33,150 nucleotides of DNA from Flammeovirgaceae bacterium UBA4659. GTDB taxonomy: Bacteria > Bacteroidota > Bacteroidia > Cytophagales > Cyclobacteriaceae. The position numbers were made by a program, and so were the translations under genes. The notes beneath the pieces were generated by a model. That model ran no database searches, was not told the origin of the DNA, and saw only the letters and a program-made list of their open reading frames with translations. The stretch spans positions 11,946 through 45,095 of the forward strand of contig DHLV01000117.1 in assembly GCA_002405445.1 (NCBI GenBank). The letters are read 5' to 3'. This document shows, piece after piece, positions 7,807 to 16,037 of the stretch. The first letter of the stretch is position 1. Each line of letters opens with the position of its first letter.

Positions 7807-8238
7807 ATGAAAAATTTCATAAGAATTACTTTTCTGGTATCTGTTTTTATCATTACTTCGGTTGGGTTAAATGGGCAATGTAACTCAGACGGCTTTGCAA
7901 CTGCCTGTATACCCAAGCTGGCATCAGGAGGGTTTAATTTCTTGAAAAGCTACAAAGTGGATGGTGATGGCGGGAAAGAAAAAGTAGAGTACAGCTACGT
8001 TTTTACTAAGGGTACCCAGTATATGATCAATCTGTGCGCAAACGGTGCTGCTACCGATGGCATTGTGGTAACAATATACGACTCCGGGCGCAATACTGTG
8101 GCAACCAGCAAGATAAACGGCCAAATTGTGAATGCAATCGCCTACCCCTGCAATGCTACGGGCATCTACTACATCACTTATACCTTTGACGGTAGCAGTG
8201 GTAAATGTGGCGGCAGTGCATTGGGCTTCAAGCGATAG
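7807..8238 (+). CDS. small exported cysteine-rich protein, PPC-like beta-sandwich
   Basis: I start this gene at ATG 7807 rather than the in-frame TTG at 7792, because the ATG gives a clean signal peptide (MKNFIRITFLVSVFIITSVG, then LNGQ). Cleavage probably lies before Gln24 or Cys25; the residues before Cys25 do not form a lipobox. The mature part of about 120 residues contains five cysteines (25, 34, 77, 115, 134), an odd number. The pattern YVFTKGTQYMINL, then IVVTIYDSGRN, then ATGIYYITYTF resembles a bacterial pre-peptidase C-terminal-like beta-sandwich. No catalytic motif is seen. It starts 20 bases after the lipoprotein stop codon and is probably cotranscribed with it. Confidence 0.78.
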   Translation: MKNFIRITFLVSVFIITSVGLNGQCNSDGFATACIPKLASGGFNFLKSYKVDGDGGKEKVEYSYVFTKGTQYMINLCANGAATDGIVVTIYDSGRNTVATSKINGQIVNAIAYPCNATGIYYITYTFDGSSGKCGGSALGFKR

Positions 8239-8454
8239 AAGTTCCGATACTGAAACTGCCATATCGATCACTGATCAGTCGCAGTCCTGCACGTAAAGCG
8301 GCAATAAGCGCTCATCGTCAATACACGGGCGGCAGCGAGGCGAGAACCGAGCGAGCGCCACGCACCAGGAAAGTATGTTCGCCATTTTTTTGTTTTCACG
8401 TTGATGGGGGCCTCACCCGGAAGTTGGTAGGCCTAACTCTTTGTTTGTAATGGT
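8239..8454. other. 216-base noncoding gap
   Basis: I find no gene, tRNA or clear terminator here. A 10-base perfect palindrome (ACTGATCAGT) lies at 8270-8279, and a GC-rich patch with short GCGAG repeats lies near 8330-8365. The weak pre-start sequence of the next gene does not fit the -7 consensus well. Confidence 0.6.
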
Positions 8455-9099
8455 ATGGAAGCCTCCGAGTCAACATTGACATTTCAAGCCCGCGCCCGCT
8501 ACTATGTGATGGGCGATATCGCGAATACCACGGAATTGTGGTTTGTATTGCATGGCTATGGCCAGCTCGCGCAATATTTTATCCGAAAATTTCACGTACT
8601 CAGTGATCTGGGTATAACGGTGATCGCGCCAGAAGGTCTATCAAAGTTCTACTTGCAAGGCAACCGCGGCCGGGTGGGCGCCACTTGGATGACGACCGAA
8701 AACAGGTTGATGGAAATCGAAAACTACATTGCCTACCTCAACGAAGTATTTGCAGAACAAACCAACAACAGATGTGTCAAAAAAACACTGTTAGGCTTTT
8801 CGCAAGGGGCAGCAACAGCTACGCGCTGGATGCTGAATGGTTCAGCGTCATTCGACAGTCTCATTCTCTGGGCAGGGCTCTTTCCAACCGATATCGACTT
8901 TACAAAGGGATCGCAGCTTTTGAATAAAATGCGTGTGTTCGAAGTTTTTGGGACAGATGACGAGTTCATTAATGCCGAGCGGATTGATGAGATGCACCGG
9001 CTCAATGCGTTGTTGAATATCTCTCCCACCGTTATCGAGTTTGATGGCAAGCACGATATCCACGCGCCAACATTAACGAAATTGGTATCGCTTCAGTAG
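8455..9099 (+). CDS. alpha/beta hydrolase (phospholipase/carboxylesterase-like)
   Basis: This 214-residue cytoplasmic enzyme matches the small carboxylesterase/phospholipase family. The oxyanion-side motif LHGYG is at 32-36. The nucleophile elbow is GFSQGAA at 114-120, with Ser116. An acid residue is likely Asp168 or Asp169 in FGTDDEF, and the histidine is His200 in DGKHDIH, or possibly His203. The length is normal for the family and no signal peptide is present. The substrate is unknown; related proteins hydrolyse carboxylic esters or lysophospholipids. Its stop codon overlaps the end of the convergent dehydrogenase gene by seven bases, so there is no room for a separate terminator between them. 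Confidence 0.87.
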   Translation: MEASESTLTFQARARYYVMGDIANTTELWFVLHGYGQLAQYFIRKFHVLSDLGITVIAPEGLSKFYLQGNRGRVGATWMTTENRLMEIENYIAYLNEVFAEQTNNRCVKKTLLGFSQGAATATRWMLNGSASFDSLILWAGLFPTDIDFTKGSQLLNKMRVFEVFGTDDEFINAERIDEMHRLNALLNISPTVIEFDGKHDIHAPTLTKLVSLQ

Positions 9100-9854
9100 T
9101 ACACGTCTCGTTTAACCACCGTGGCGCTTGCTTGTGCGGTGGGAAACACAATCATGTCGGCCACCATCACATGCGGTGGACGGGTGATCACAAATAAAAT
9201 CAAATCGGCTATGTCATTTCCATTGAGCGGTTTCAAGCCCTTGTAAACGTTTCCGGCACGTTCGGTGTCGCCTTTAAACCGCACCAACGAAAACTCAGTC
9301 TCTACCATTCCCGGGTGTATGCCGGTAACCTTAATTCCGTGTTGATTCAGATCCAACCGCATACCGTTGGTAATCGCATCTACTGCGTGCTTGCTGGCGC
9401 AATACACATTTCCGTTGGGATATACTTCCTTGCCGGCAATCGAGCCAATATTCACCACATGCCCGCCTTTTCTCCCCACCATACCGGGCACAATCTGGCG
9501 CGCCACATACAGAAGACCTTTTACGTTGATGTCAATCATCGCATCCCAGTCAGCCGTATCTCCGGTATGAATGGGATCGAGTCCGTGTGCATTTCCTGCA
9601 TTGTTGATGAGCACGTCAATGTTCGCCCAATCGTCTGCCAACGACTGAATGGCAGCAGTTACAGCCTGCAGGTTTCGAACGTCAAAGCAAAGCGTATGCA
9701 CCCGCGTATACTGACTTAAATGCACTTGCATCTGGGCCAGCCGGTCCTCTCTCCTTCCGCAAAGGATGAGGTCAAACTGGTTTTTTGCCAAGGTGTGGGC
9801 TGTTGCCTCACCAATACCCGAGGTGGCGCCAGTAATCAAAGCAATTCGGTTCAT
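9093..9854 (-). CDS. short-chain dehydrogenase/reductase (YdfG-like)
   Basis: This 253-residue classical SDR has TGATSGIG at 8-15 for the dinucleotide, a basic CGRRED stretch at 32-37 that favours NADP(H), and NNAG at 84-87. The catalytic set is Asn110, Ser138, Tyr151 and Lys155 (YCASK). The VTGIHPGMVETEF segment follows as expected. It resembles YdfG-type 3-hydroxy acid or serine dehydrogenases, but the substrate cannot be fixed from sequence. It starts nine bases after the porT stop codon on the same strand, so it is probably the last gene of the porE-ubiE-porT run. It converges on the hydrolase gene with a seven-base overlap. Confidence 0.92.
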   Translation of the reverse strand: MNRIALITGATSGIGEATAHTLAKNQFDLILCGRREDRLAQMQVHLSQYTRVHTLCFDVRNLQAVTAAIQSLADDWANIDVLINNAGNAHGLDPIHTGDTADWDAMIDINVKGLLYVARQIVPGMVGRKGGHVVNIGSIAGKEVYPNGNVYCASKHAVDAITNGMRLDLNQHGIKVTGIHPGMVETEFSLVRFKGDTERAGNVYKGLKPLNGNDIADLILFVITRPPHVMVADMIVFPTAQASATVVKRDVYY

Positions 9855-9863
9855 ACAGTCGTA

Positions 9864-10601
9864 TTATTGAAAAATGAGGTATACAGCAATGGTGCTTGTG
9901 TTCAGTCTGCTGAGGGGGTCCTTATAGAAATTCGAATCATCGCCCAGCATGTTCACAATACCGCGTGAGAACCTGAGCTCAGGTGAAAATTTGAATAAAG
10001 GAAAGTAAAAGTCGAAACCCATGCCGGCTTCAAGGCTCACATTTCGTCTTAAAATAGGGATAGTGCCTGTGGCATTGCCAATATCGTTTTTCCCGGACGC
10101 TTCAAATGCCGGAGTCACTCCGCCAATCATGTACATGCGTACGTTGCCGCGCCTAACCGACTTAAATTTCAATAAGATCGGGAACTCGACCAACGTTGTT
10201 TCCACTAACTGATATTGGGTGGTGCGATTGGTAAATGAATAGGTAAGCCGGTGCGAGTAGAACCCAGCCTTCGGCATTACCCGCAGGTCAAGCAATTCGT
10301 TCATGCGATAGTTGACCAAAAAACCCAGCGAGAACCCCGGCAGGAATTGGGGTTGTATTGCCGAGATGGTATCATACGATTTGGATACAAAGCGGTCGGA
10401 GTAATTCAGTTGGTATGAACTTGTGTGCAGCCCAATGGAAAAACCGTAGCTGAACTTCCGGTCATCGTAATTGGGGTTATGTTGCCTCGCCCACCTAAAC
10501 AGTTGGGCCGTTGCATCCATGCAGCCAAATACGGCAACAAATGCCAGGGTTACTTTAAGGCAGTATAGAGCGTGCTGATGCCGAACGTTAAAGGCTTGCA
10601 T
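9864..10601 (-). CDS. porT: PorT/SprT-like T9SS outer-membrane protein
   Basis: The 245-residue protein has a signal peptide (cleavage near DATAQ, residue 33) and then alternating beta strands ending in a C-terminal aromatic residue region (AVYLIFQ), as in an eight-stranded outer-membrane barrel. The strands FSYGFSIGLH, PGFSLGFLVNYRMNELLDLR and LVEFPILLKFKS match the PorT family, which is required for type IX secretion in Porphyromonas and for gliding (SprT) in Flavobacterium. The position directly after ubiE is itself a known neighbourhood for porT in Bacteroidota and supports the call over a generic PorT-like barrel. The ATG at 10601 lies inside ubiE, giving a 52-base overlap in another frame. 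No in-frame ATG before Met28 would save the signal peptide. Confidence 0.8.
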   Translation of the reverse strand: MQAFNVRHQHALYCLKVTLAFVAVFGCMDATAQLFRWARQHNPNYDDRKFSYGFSIGLHTSSYQLNYSDRFVSKSYDTISAIQPQFLPGFSLGFLVNYRMNELLDLRVMPKAGFYSHRLTYSFTNRTTQYQLVETTLVEFPILLKFKSVRRGNVRMYMIGGVTPAFEASGKNDIGNATGTIPILRRNVSLEAGMGFDFYFPLFKFSPELRFSRGIVNMLGDDSNFYKDPLSRLNTSTIAVYLIFQ

Positions 10602-11272
10602 GTGGTTTTTTTAAATCCAACCTCTGCCAGAATATTGGTGAAATTTTCTCCATCCGGAAACTGACTCACTGACTCGGGAAGGTACGAATAAGCACGTGAA
10701 TCTTTGGAAAATAGCTTACCGATGAGTGGCGTAACCACATTGAAGTAAAACAGATAAAACGGGCGGAACCACCAGGCGCGCGGATTGGAACATTCCAGAA
10801 TTACCACTTTACCGCCCGGGCGCAGGGTTCGATGCATCTCTGCCAATCCTTTTCTTAAATTTTCGAAATTCCTCACGCCAAATGCAACGATGATGGCATC
10901 AAAATTATTTTCCGGAAACGGAAGATTTTCTGAGTCGGCATACTGCATTTGAACCGTGCTGTCGTAACCGCGTGCGAGCATTTTTTTTCTTCCAACTTCT
11001 AACATTCCTTCCGAAATATCAACCCCAATTACTTGCTCCGGGCGCAGTGCGAGTGCCTCAATGGCAAAATCGCCCGTGCCCGTGGCGATATCCAAGATCT
11101 TCCTCGGTTGCAATTCGCGCAATGTGTTAACGGCTTTCTTCCTCCAAACCACATCAACGCCAAAACTCAAAAAGTGGTTGAGGAAATCATAGGTTCCACT
11201 GATGGAATCAAACATGCGCGCCACCTGCTGCTTTTTGCTCGCACTGTCATTTTTGTAAGGAACTACCTGCAC
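10550..11272 (-). CDS. ubiE: demethylmenaquinone methyltransferase
   Basis: This 240-residue SAM-dependent methyltransferase catalyses the last step of menaquinone synthesis (also named menG); Bacteroidota normally lack ubiquinone. Visible motifs are FDSISGTYDFLNH at 21-33, the SAM loop DIATGTGD at 61-68, the acidic ribose ligand Asp85 in IGVDIS, and AFGVRNFENLRKGL starting near 130. The chain ends in GISTLYTALK, typical of the family. The best start is GTG at 11272, which gives a normal N-terminus; no in-frame ATG lies nearby. The gene sits 60 bases after porE and overlaps porT by 52 bases, so PorT translation is probably coupled to it. Confidence 0.95.
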   Translation of the reverse strand: MQVVPYKNDSASKKQQVARMFDSISGTYDFLNHFLSFGVDVVWRKKAVNTLRELQPRKILDIATGTGDFAIEALALRPEQVIGVDISEGMLEVGRKKMLARGYDSTVQMQYADSENLPFPENNFDAIIVAFGVRNFENLRKGLAEMHRTLRPGGKVVILECSNPRAWWFRPFYLFYFNVVTPLIGKLFSKDSRAYSYLPESVSQFPDGENFTNILAEVGFKKTTCKPLTFGISTLYTALK

Positions 11273-11332
11273 GTGAATGGATTCTGTTGGTTAATCTGCA
11301 ACTCTAACAGCAAATGGACCTTAAAGGTTGAA

Positions 11333-13429
11333 TCAGTTGCCCAATACTTTGAACTCTACCCTGCGGTTGAGCTGGCGCCCCTCTTCTTCATCATCGTTGC
11401 TGGCCAAGGGCCGCTCCTCGCCATAGCCTGCCGTCTTCACCCTGCGTGGGTCAATACCTTTTGAGGTGAGAAAGCCCTTTACGGCAACGGCCCTTCTTTG
11501 GGACAACCCTTTGTTGAAATCTTTTGCACCGAAACTATCGGTGTGGCCCGAAATCTCAACCGTCAGGCTTTGGTTCTGCTTCATCATCGCTTCCAATTTG
11601 TTCAACTCGGCATAAGCTTCAGTTTTGAAGGTGGCGCGGCCAAAATCAAAATAGATGTTCCGTAAGATCGACACCGCCCCTACCACCAACTTTCTCATCC
11701 GGACGGTATTGGTCACGGTTTTGGGCGTAGTGGTAGCTGCCTCTACCCGCACCGTTAAGTTTTGGAAAATGTATCCTTCGCGCTCAACCGATAAGCGGTA
11801 ATCCTTTGCTGCGCTGCTCGGCAAGCTGAATTCGTAATCGGTGCCGCTGGTTAACATGCCCACAGGTGCGTTATCTCTCAGCCCCTGCATCCGCACCTTG
11901 GCTTCCAATGGCGCGCCTGTTTCGGCATCAACTACTTTTACGATATACTTCAATGGTATAATCTCAGATTTTACCGGCTCTGGTTTTGGTTCAGGTTTGG
12001 GCTGCTGATTGACAGCGTCTTCCACGGGTGGCTTGGGTTCTTCTTTTACAGGATCGGGAACTTTACCAACCAAAATCTCTCTTTTTGCCTCGTCAACCGG
12101 TTTGATCACATATATGTCAGAATAGCCAAGGCCGTCTTCCCTCACCGAAGAGTAGTACCAATTCTTACCATCCTTTGTACCGCTGAAAAAAATGTCATCA
12201 TCAGGCGAGTTAATGGGATAGCCCATGTTCTCAGGCTCGCTCCACTCGTTTTTGTCGACATTGAGCAAATTAGACTTAAAAATATCGAAACCGCCCATGC
12301 CCTTGCGCCCCTGCGAACTGAAATAGAGTGTCTTTTGGCTGTAGTCGATAAACGGCCCGTCTTCATCAACCTCGGTGTTAATGGTTGCCCCAAGGTTCTT
12401 TACAATGCTCCATTCGCCCTTAGAATCTTTGGAGCACACGTAAATGTCTGACCCACCATAGCCGCCAGGCCGCTCACTGGCAAAGTAAAGCCGTTCGCCA
12501 TCGCGCGTAATCGATACAGACGACTCGCGGTACGAAGAGTTGATGATCCCCGGGAGCGCCTCCAACTCACCCCATGTGCCATCCGTTTTTCGCTCAGAAA
12601 AATATATGTCGCCATTTCCCTCATCCTTGTAAACAAATAATGTTTTTCCGTCCGGAGAGAAAGCCAAGTTTGAATCGTTAAACCTGGTGTTGATGGCAGG
12701 GCCAATGTTTGTTGCGCGTTTCCAGTTTTCCCCGTTTCGTTTGGTGGTGAAGATATCTTCGTAAGGTTTGTTGTCATCGGCCACGTTTTCGTAGGTGTTG
12801 CCATCTCTTCTGCGAGTGGTAAAAACAATCTCACTTTCATCGGCCGTAAGCACAGGTGCGTAATCCTCGTATTCAGAATTGATTTCGCTGCCGATGTTAA
12901 CAATCGCAAATGGCTTGGGGTTCGCAAGAAATTCCTTGCCGTTCTTGCATTCTAGAATCCTTCTTTCCACCTCCTTCATCTCCACCTTATCCTTTCCCTG
13001 ATACCCGGGCTTTTTCGCCAACTTGTCCTTGTACCTTGTATAAAAGTCAATGGCCTTGTCAAAGTTAAGCCCATATTGAAGGCTCTTTCCAATCTGGTAC
13101 TCTAAATCGAAGCGATAACTGGGATCCTGCCGGTACACGCGCATCAAAAACGAAGTTGCCCTTTCTTTGCCGATTGTCAACAAATGTATTTGGCCTGCTT
13201 CAAAATTTGCCTTCACAAAAGTAGTATCGAAATTTGCCGCTGTTACCATCAGATCGCGGGCGAGATCTGCCGCTTTGGTGTCTGCTAAAATCAATTCGGC
13301 TTGCTGCATGTACAACCTGGCTTGTTCCGGGTCTTGTGCTTCTTGCGCTGCCACAATTGTGTGGCAACAAACCGCTACCATGATACCCGATAAGAAGCGA
13401 AACCCGTACATACCAAAAAATGCTTTCAT
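11333..13429 (-). CDS. porE: PorE-like OmpA-family protein (TPR, beta-propeller, CRD, OmpA)
   Basis: From ATG 13429 the protein has 698 residues and a signal peptide ending near IVAAQ (28). An upstream in-frame ATG at 13501 would bury that signal. Domains in order are TPR-like helices (about 30-165), WD40/PD40 propeller blades with repeats such as APVLTADESEIVFTTRR and LYFASERPGGYGGSDIYV (about 175-460), a Pro/Glu/Lys linker, and a carboxypeptidase-regulatory-like domain (YIVKVVDAETGAPLEAKV). The chain ends in an OmpA C-terminal domain with HTDSFG and LSQRRAVAVKGFL for peptidoglycan binding. This exact order is that of PorE, the T9SS protein thought to tie the trans-envelope complex to peptidoglycan. 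General OmpA/PD40 paralogues exist, but the same-strand ubiE-porT neighbours strengthen the call. Confidence 0.8.
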   Translation of the reverse strand: MKAFFGMYGFRFLSGIMVAVCCHTIVAAQEAQDPEQARLYMQQAELILADTKAADLARDLMVTAANFDTTFVKANFEAGQIHLLTIGKERATSFLMRVYRQDPSYRFDLEYQIGKSLQYGLNFDKAIDFYTRYKDKLAKKPGYQGKDKVEMKEVERRILECKNGKEFLANPKPFAIVNIGSEINSEYEDYAPVLTADESEIVFTTRRRDGNTYENVADDNKPYEDIFTTKRNGENWKRATNIGPAINTRFNDSNLAFSPDGKTLFVYKDEGNGDIYFSERKTDGTWGELEALPGIINSSYRESSVSITRDGERLYFASERPGGYGGSDIYVCSKDSKGEWSIVKNLGATINTEVDEDGPFIDYSQKTLYFSSQGRKGMGGFDIFKSNLLNVDKNEWSEPENMGYPINSPDDDIFFSGTKDGKNWYYSSVREDGLGYSDIYVIKPVDEAKREILVGKVPDPVKEEPKPPVEDAVNQQPKPEPKPEPVKSEIIPLKYIVKVVDAETGAPLEAKVRMQGLRDNAPVGMLTSGTDYEFSLPSSAAKDYRLSVEREGYIFQNLTVRVEAATTTPKTVTNTVRMRKLVVGAVSILRNIYFDFGRATFKTEAYAELNKLEAMMKQNQSLTVEISGHTDSFGAKDFNKGLSQRRAVAVKGFLTSKGIDPRRVKTAGYGEERPLASNDDEEEGRQLNRRVEFKVLGN

Positions 13430-13564
13430 TGCTCGAAAAATAGTAAACAGTACACGCAATTTAGTGAAATACTCTGAAAAAAAAAGCCACCCATTTTGCA
13501 CATAACTAACATTGTTATTACAATCTTAGTATTTTGCAGTTCAATCAATACTTTAAGTGTCTGG

Positions 13565-14170
13565 ATGGTAATCAAATCAGCTGATTTTCTGGTGAGCAGC
13601 CAGGACTACCGCAAATGTCCTGAGCCCAACATGCCGGAGTTCGCGTTTATTGGACGAAGCAATGTGGGCAAGTCATCGCTCATCAACATGCTGGTGCAGC
13701 GCAAAGACTTGGCGAAGGTCTCGGGCACGCCTGGCAAAACCCAGACAATCAACCACTTTATTGTCAATCGACAGTGGTACCTCGTGGATTTGCCCGGTTA
13801 CGGTTTTGCCAAAGTGAGCCGCGAGTCGCGTTGGCAGTTTGGCCAAATGATTGAAAGCTATCTGCAGCACCGCGAAAACCTGATGTGCACTTTTGTGCTG
13901 CTGGACAGCCGCCTGCCCCTTCAGAAGAACGATGCCGACTTCATCAATTGGCTGGGTGGCAAAGGCCTACCACTCGCACTCGTACTCACGAAAGCCGACA
14001 AACTCAAACCATCAGAGCTTGCACAATCGCGGCAGCGCATAGAACAAACATTGCTGCAAACCTGGGAGTCGCTGCCACCGCTTTTTGTTACATCTTCCGA
14101 AAAGAAATGGGCCCGCGAAGAATTGCTTGATTTTATCGCGCAAGCCATGCGAAGCAATCAAATTGATTAG
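13565..14170 (+). CDS. engB: ribosome biogenesis GTP-binding protein EngB/YsxC
   Basis: I start at ATG 13565 (MVIKSADFLVSS), which gives 201 residues and the N-terminus usual for the family. The longer frame from TTG 13496 would add a non-conserved hydrophobic piece. GTPase motifs are G1 GRSNVGKS at 30-37, switch-region TPGKTQ at 55-60, G3 DLPGYG at 75-80 and G4 TKAD at 142-145. EngB is a TrmE-Era-like GTPase needed for assembly of the large ribosomal subunit. The gene is divergent from porE, and the 135 bases between their starts must hold both promoters. The DUF5606 gene follows after 25 bases. Confidence 0.96.
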   Translation: MVIKSADFLVSSQDYRKCPEPNMPEFAFIGRSNVGKSSLINMLVQRKDLAKVSGTPGKTQTINHFIVNRQWYLVDLPGYGFAKVSRESRWQFGQMIESYLQHRENLMCTFVLLDSRLPLQKNDADFINWLGGKGLPLALVLTKADKLKPSELAQSRQRIEQTLLQTWESLPPLFVTSSEKKWAREELLDFIAQAMRSNQID

Positions 14171-14175
14171 CTTTG
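14168..14175 (+). promoter_or_regulatory. -7 box (TAGCTTTG) before the DUF5606 gene
   Basis: TAGCTTTG matches TAnnTTTG and overlaps the engB stop codon. The DUF5606 ATG follows 20 bases after it. No TTTG is found 19 bases upstream, so strength is uncertain; the downstream genes could also be read from the engB promoter. Confidence 0.35.
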
Positions 14176-14195
14176 CCATAAAATAAGAGTATCAT

Positions 14196-14630
14196 ATGAG
14201 TTTATCAGAGATTGCCTCTGTAAGTGGCAAAGGCGGGCTATTTAAGATCTGGAAACCGGGCAAATCCGGGGTAATTTTAGAGTCAATGGATGCAGCCAAA
14301 GCAAAATGGGTGGTTGGCGGAACACAACGGATGTCTGTGCTCAGCGAAATCTCTGTTTACACAACCACCAAAGAGGGAACCATACCGCTGGGTGATGTGC
14401 TGAGGATGATGAGCGCAAAATTTGGCAGCGAATTGGGGATCAGCAGCGAAGCCGATACGGCCGAGCTTCGCAAGTTCATGAAATCGTTCCTGCCCGAATT
14501 TGATGAGGAGCGTGTATATGCATCTGACATCAAAAAACTGATCAAGTGGTATGGTATTTTGAAAAACCAGGCACCGGAAGTACTTGAACCTGTTACCACC
14601 ACAGAAACAAATGCAGAAACAAAAGCATAG
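14196..14630 (+). CDS. DUF5606 domain protein
   Basis: This 144-residue protein matches DUF5606, a Bacteroidota-specific family without known function. The N-terminal part is beta-rich ([20 protein letters not shown], then VILESMD), followed by VLSEISVYT and a helical second half ([34 protein letters not shown]). The tail is a low-complexity Thr/Glu/Ala stretch. There is no signal peptide, so it is cytoplasmic. It lies between engB and the transaldolase gene on the same strand with short gaps, which suggests a housekeeping role but does not define one. Confidence 0.88.
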   Translation: MSLSEIASVSGKGGLFKIWKPGKSGVILESMDAAKAKWVVGGTQRMSVLSEISVYTTTKEGTIPLGDVLRMMSAKFGSELGISSEADTAELRKFMKSFLPEFDEERVYASDIKKLIKWYGILKNQAPEVLEPVTTTETNAETKA

Positions 14631-14649
14631 AAAACAAAGCAATACAGGT

Positions 14650-15306
14650 ATGAAGTTTTTCATTGACACCGCAAACATTAACGAAATCAAAGAAGCCTAT
14701 GATCTGGGAGTTTTGGATGGGGTAACCACCAACCCATCGCTGATGGCAAAAGAAGGAATTGCCGGCACCGAAAAAGTGAAGACACACTACAAGGCCATTT
14801 GCAATATTGTAGACAACAACGTAAGTGCAGAGGTGATTGCCACCGACTTTGAGGGCATGATCAGAGAAGGGCGCGAGTTGGCAAAGATTGACGACAAAAT
14901 AGTGGTGAAGGTACCGATGATCAAAGATGGCGTCAAAGCGATTAAAAAGTTTACCAGCGAAGGCATTCGCACCAATTGTACCTTGGTATTCTCGCCAGGC
15001 CAGGCCATTTTAGCAGCAAAGGCAGGCGCCAGCTATGTTTCTCCCTTTATCGGGCGCCTCGATGACATCTCGCAAGATGGATTGGAATTGATTTCTCAGA
15101 TTCGCGTGATCTACAACAACTACGGCTTCGGCACCGAAATTCTGGCAGCCAGCATCAGGCACACCATCCACTTAATCAAGTGTGCTGAAATTGGGGCTGA
15201 CGTGGCAACCTGCCCGCTCAACGTTATCATGAGCCTGCTCAAACATCCGCTAACCGACAGTGGCCTCGAAAAATTCCTGGCCGACCACAAGAAGGCAAAT
15301 TCATAA
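14650..15306 (+). CDS. tal: transaldolase (small TalC-type)
   Basis: This 218-residue enzyme moves a dihydroxyacetone unit in the non-oxidative pentose phosphate pathway. The ATG at 14650 gives the typical opening [20 protein letters not shown]; the longer frame from 14584 would overlap DUF5606. TTNPSL is at 26-31 and the Schiff-base lysine is Lys87 in VVKVPM. The stretch [17 protein letters not shown], then [11 protein letters not shown], follows the transaldolase pattern of the Bacillus-type small enzymes rather than the E. coli fructose-6-phosphate aldolase FSA, which differs in this segment. Databases often label this group as either one. It starts 19 bases after DUF5606 and is followed after three bases by ftsE. 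Confidence 0.92.
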   Translation: MKFFIDTANINEIKEAYDLGVLDGVTTNPSLMAKEGIAGTEKVKTHYKAICNIVDNNVSAEVIATDFEGMIREGRELAKIDDKIVVKVPMIKDGVKAIKKFTSEGIRTNCTLVFSPGQAILAAKAGASYVSPFIGRLDDISQDGLELISQIRVIYNNYGFGTEILAASIRHTIHLIKCAEIGADVATCPLNVIMSLLKHPLTDSGLEKFLADHKKANS

Positions 15307-15309
15307 CCC

Positions 15310-16017
15310 ATGTTTTCCTCTGATCCGGTTGTTCGCGTGAAAGATGCCAGTATTTTCCAAGATCAAAATACGGTGTTGCGCGAAATCAACTTTGACATCG
15401 AGAAAGGGGAATTTGTTTTTATCATCGGCCGCACCGGATCGGGCAAGTCTTCATTATTGAAAACATTGTATGCCGACTTACCGCTGCGGCAAGGCGACAT
15501 AAGCGTTGCCGGCTTCTCGATCCGAGAAATCAGACAGCAGCTAGTGCCCTTATTGCGAAGAAAAATCGGTATTATCTTTCAAGACTTTCAGTTACTACCT
15601 GACCGCACCGTAGGTGAAAACCTGATGTTTGTGATGAAAGCCACCGGCTGGACGGACAATGCCAAAATGAAAAACCGGTTGGCCGAAGTGTTGATGCAGG
15701 TAGGATTGGGTGCAGTGGAGAAAAAAATGCCACATCAACTATCCGGTGGCGAGCAGCAGCGGGTGGTGATTGCCCGGGCGCTTTTGAACGAGCCGTTGAT
15801 CTTGATTGCAGATGAGCCGACCGGAAACCTGGATCCGGAAGTAGCACACGGCATCATGAAAATTTTTCAGCAGATCAATAAGAGCGGCACTGCGATTTTG
15901 ATGGCCACCCACAGCTACGGGCTGATCAGGAAATTTCCTACCCGCGTTTTAAAGTGCGAAGAAGGCAGCCTGTTGGATTCCCTCAAAGACCACTTTGAGT
16001 TGAATCCTGAAGTGTAG
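15310..16017 (+). CDS. ftsE: cell division ATP-binding protein FtsE
   Basis: This 235-residue ABC ATPase matches FtsE. Walker A GRTGSGKS is at 40-47, the Q-loop Gln91 lies in [14 protein letters not shown] (a typical FtsE stretch), the signature LSGGEQQ is at 144-150, Walker B and catalytic Asp168/Glu169 lie in [11 protein letters not shown], and the switch is His201. FtsE works with the membrane protein FtsX to control cell wall hydrolases at the division site. No ftsX gene is next to it, so the partner must be elsewhere. The MacB/LolD ATPase group is the main alternative. It starts three bases after the transaldolase stop codon. Confidence 0.85.
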   Translation: MFSSDPVVRVKDASIFQDQNTVLREINFDIEKGEFVFIIGRTGSGKSSLLKTLYADLPLRQGDISVAGFSIREIRQQLVPLLRRKIGIIFQDFQLLPDRTVGENLMFVMKATGWTDNAKMKNRLAEVLMQVGLGAVEKKMPHQLSGGEQQRVVIARALLNEPLILIADEPTGNLDPEVAHGIMKIFQQINKSGTAILMATHSYGLIRKFPTRVLKCEEGSLLDSLKDHFELNPEV

Positions 16018-16037
16018 CACACAACTCCCCTTGATGG

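Noticed and set aside
8270..8279. Perfect 10-base palindrome ACTGATCAGT after the small exported protein gene
   Set aside because: It is too short for a terminator, has no T-run after it, and one such palindrome is expected by chance in a window of this size.
8205..8450. 81-codon frame in the noncoding gap
   Set aside because: It overlaps the end of a real gene, is arginine-rich and low in recognisable structure, and has no promoter or family match.
13430..13501. Longer porE start at ATG 13501
   Set aside because: It would place 24 extra residues before a good signal peptide and enter the region upstream of engB.
13496..13564. Longer engB start at TTG 13496, with a hydrophobic N-terminal extension
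   Set aside because: EngB proteins start with the IKSADF segment; the extension is AT-rich and lies in the promoter region shared with porE.
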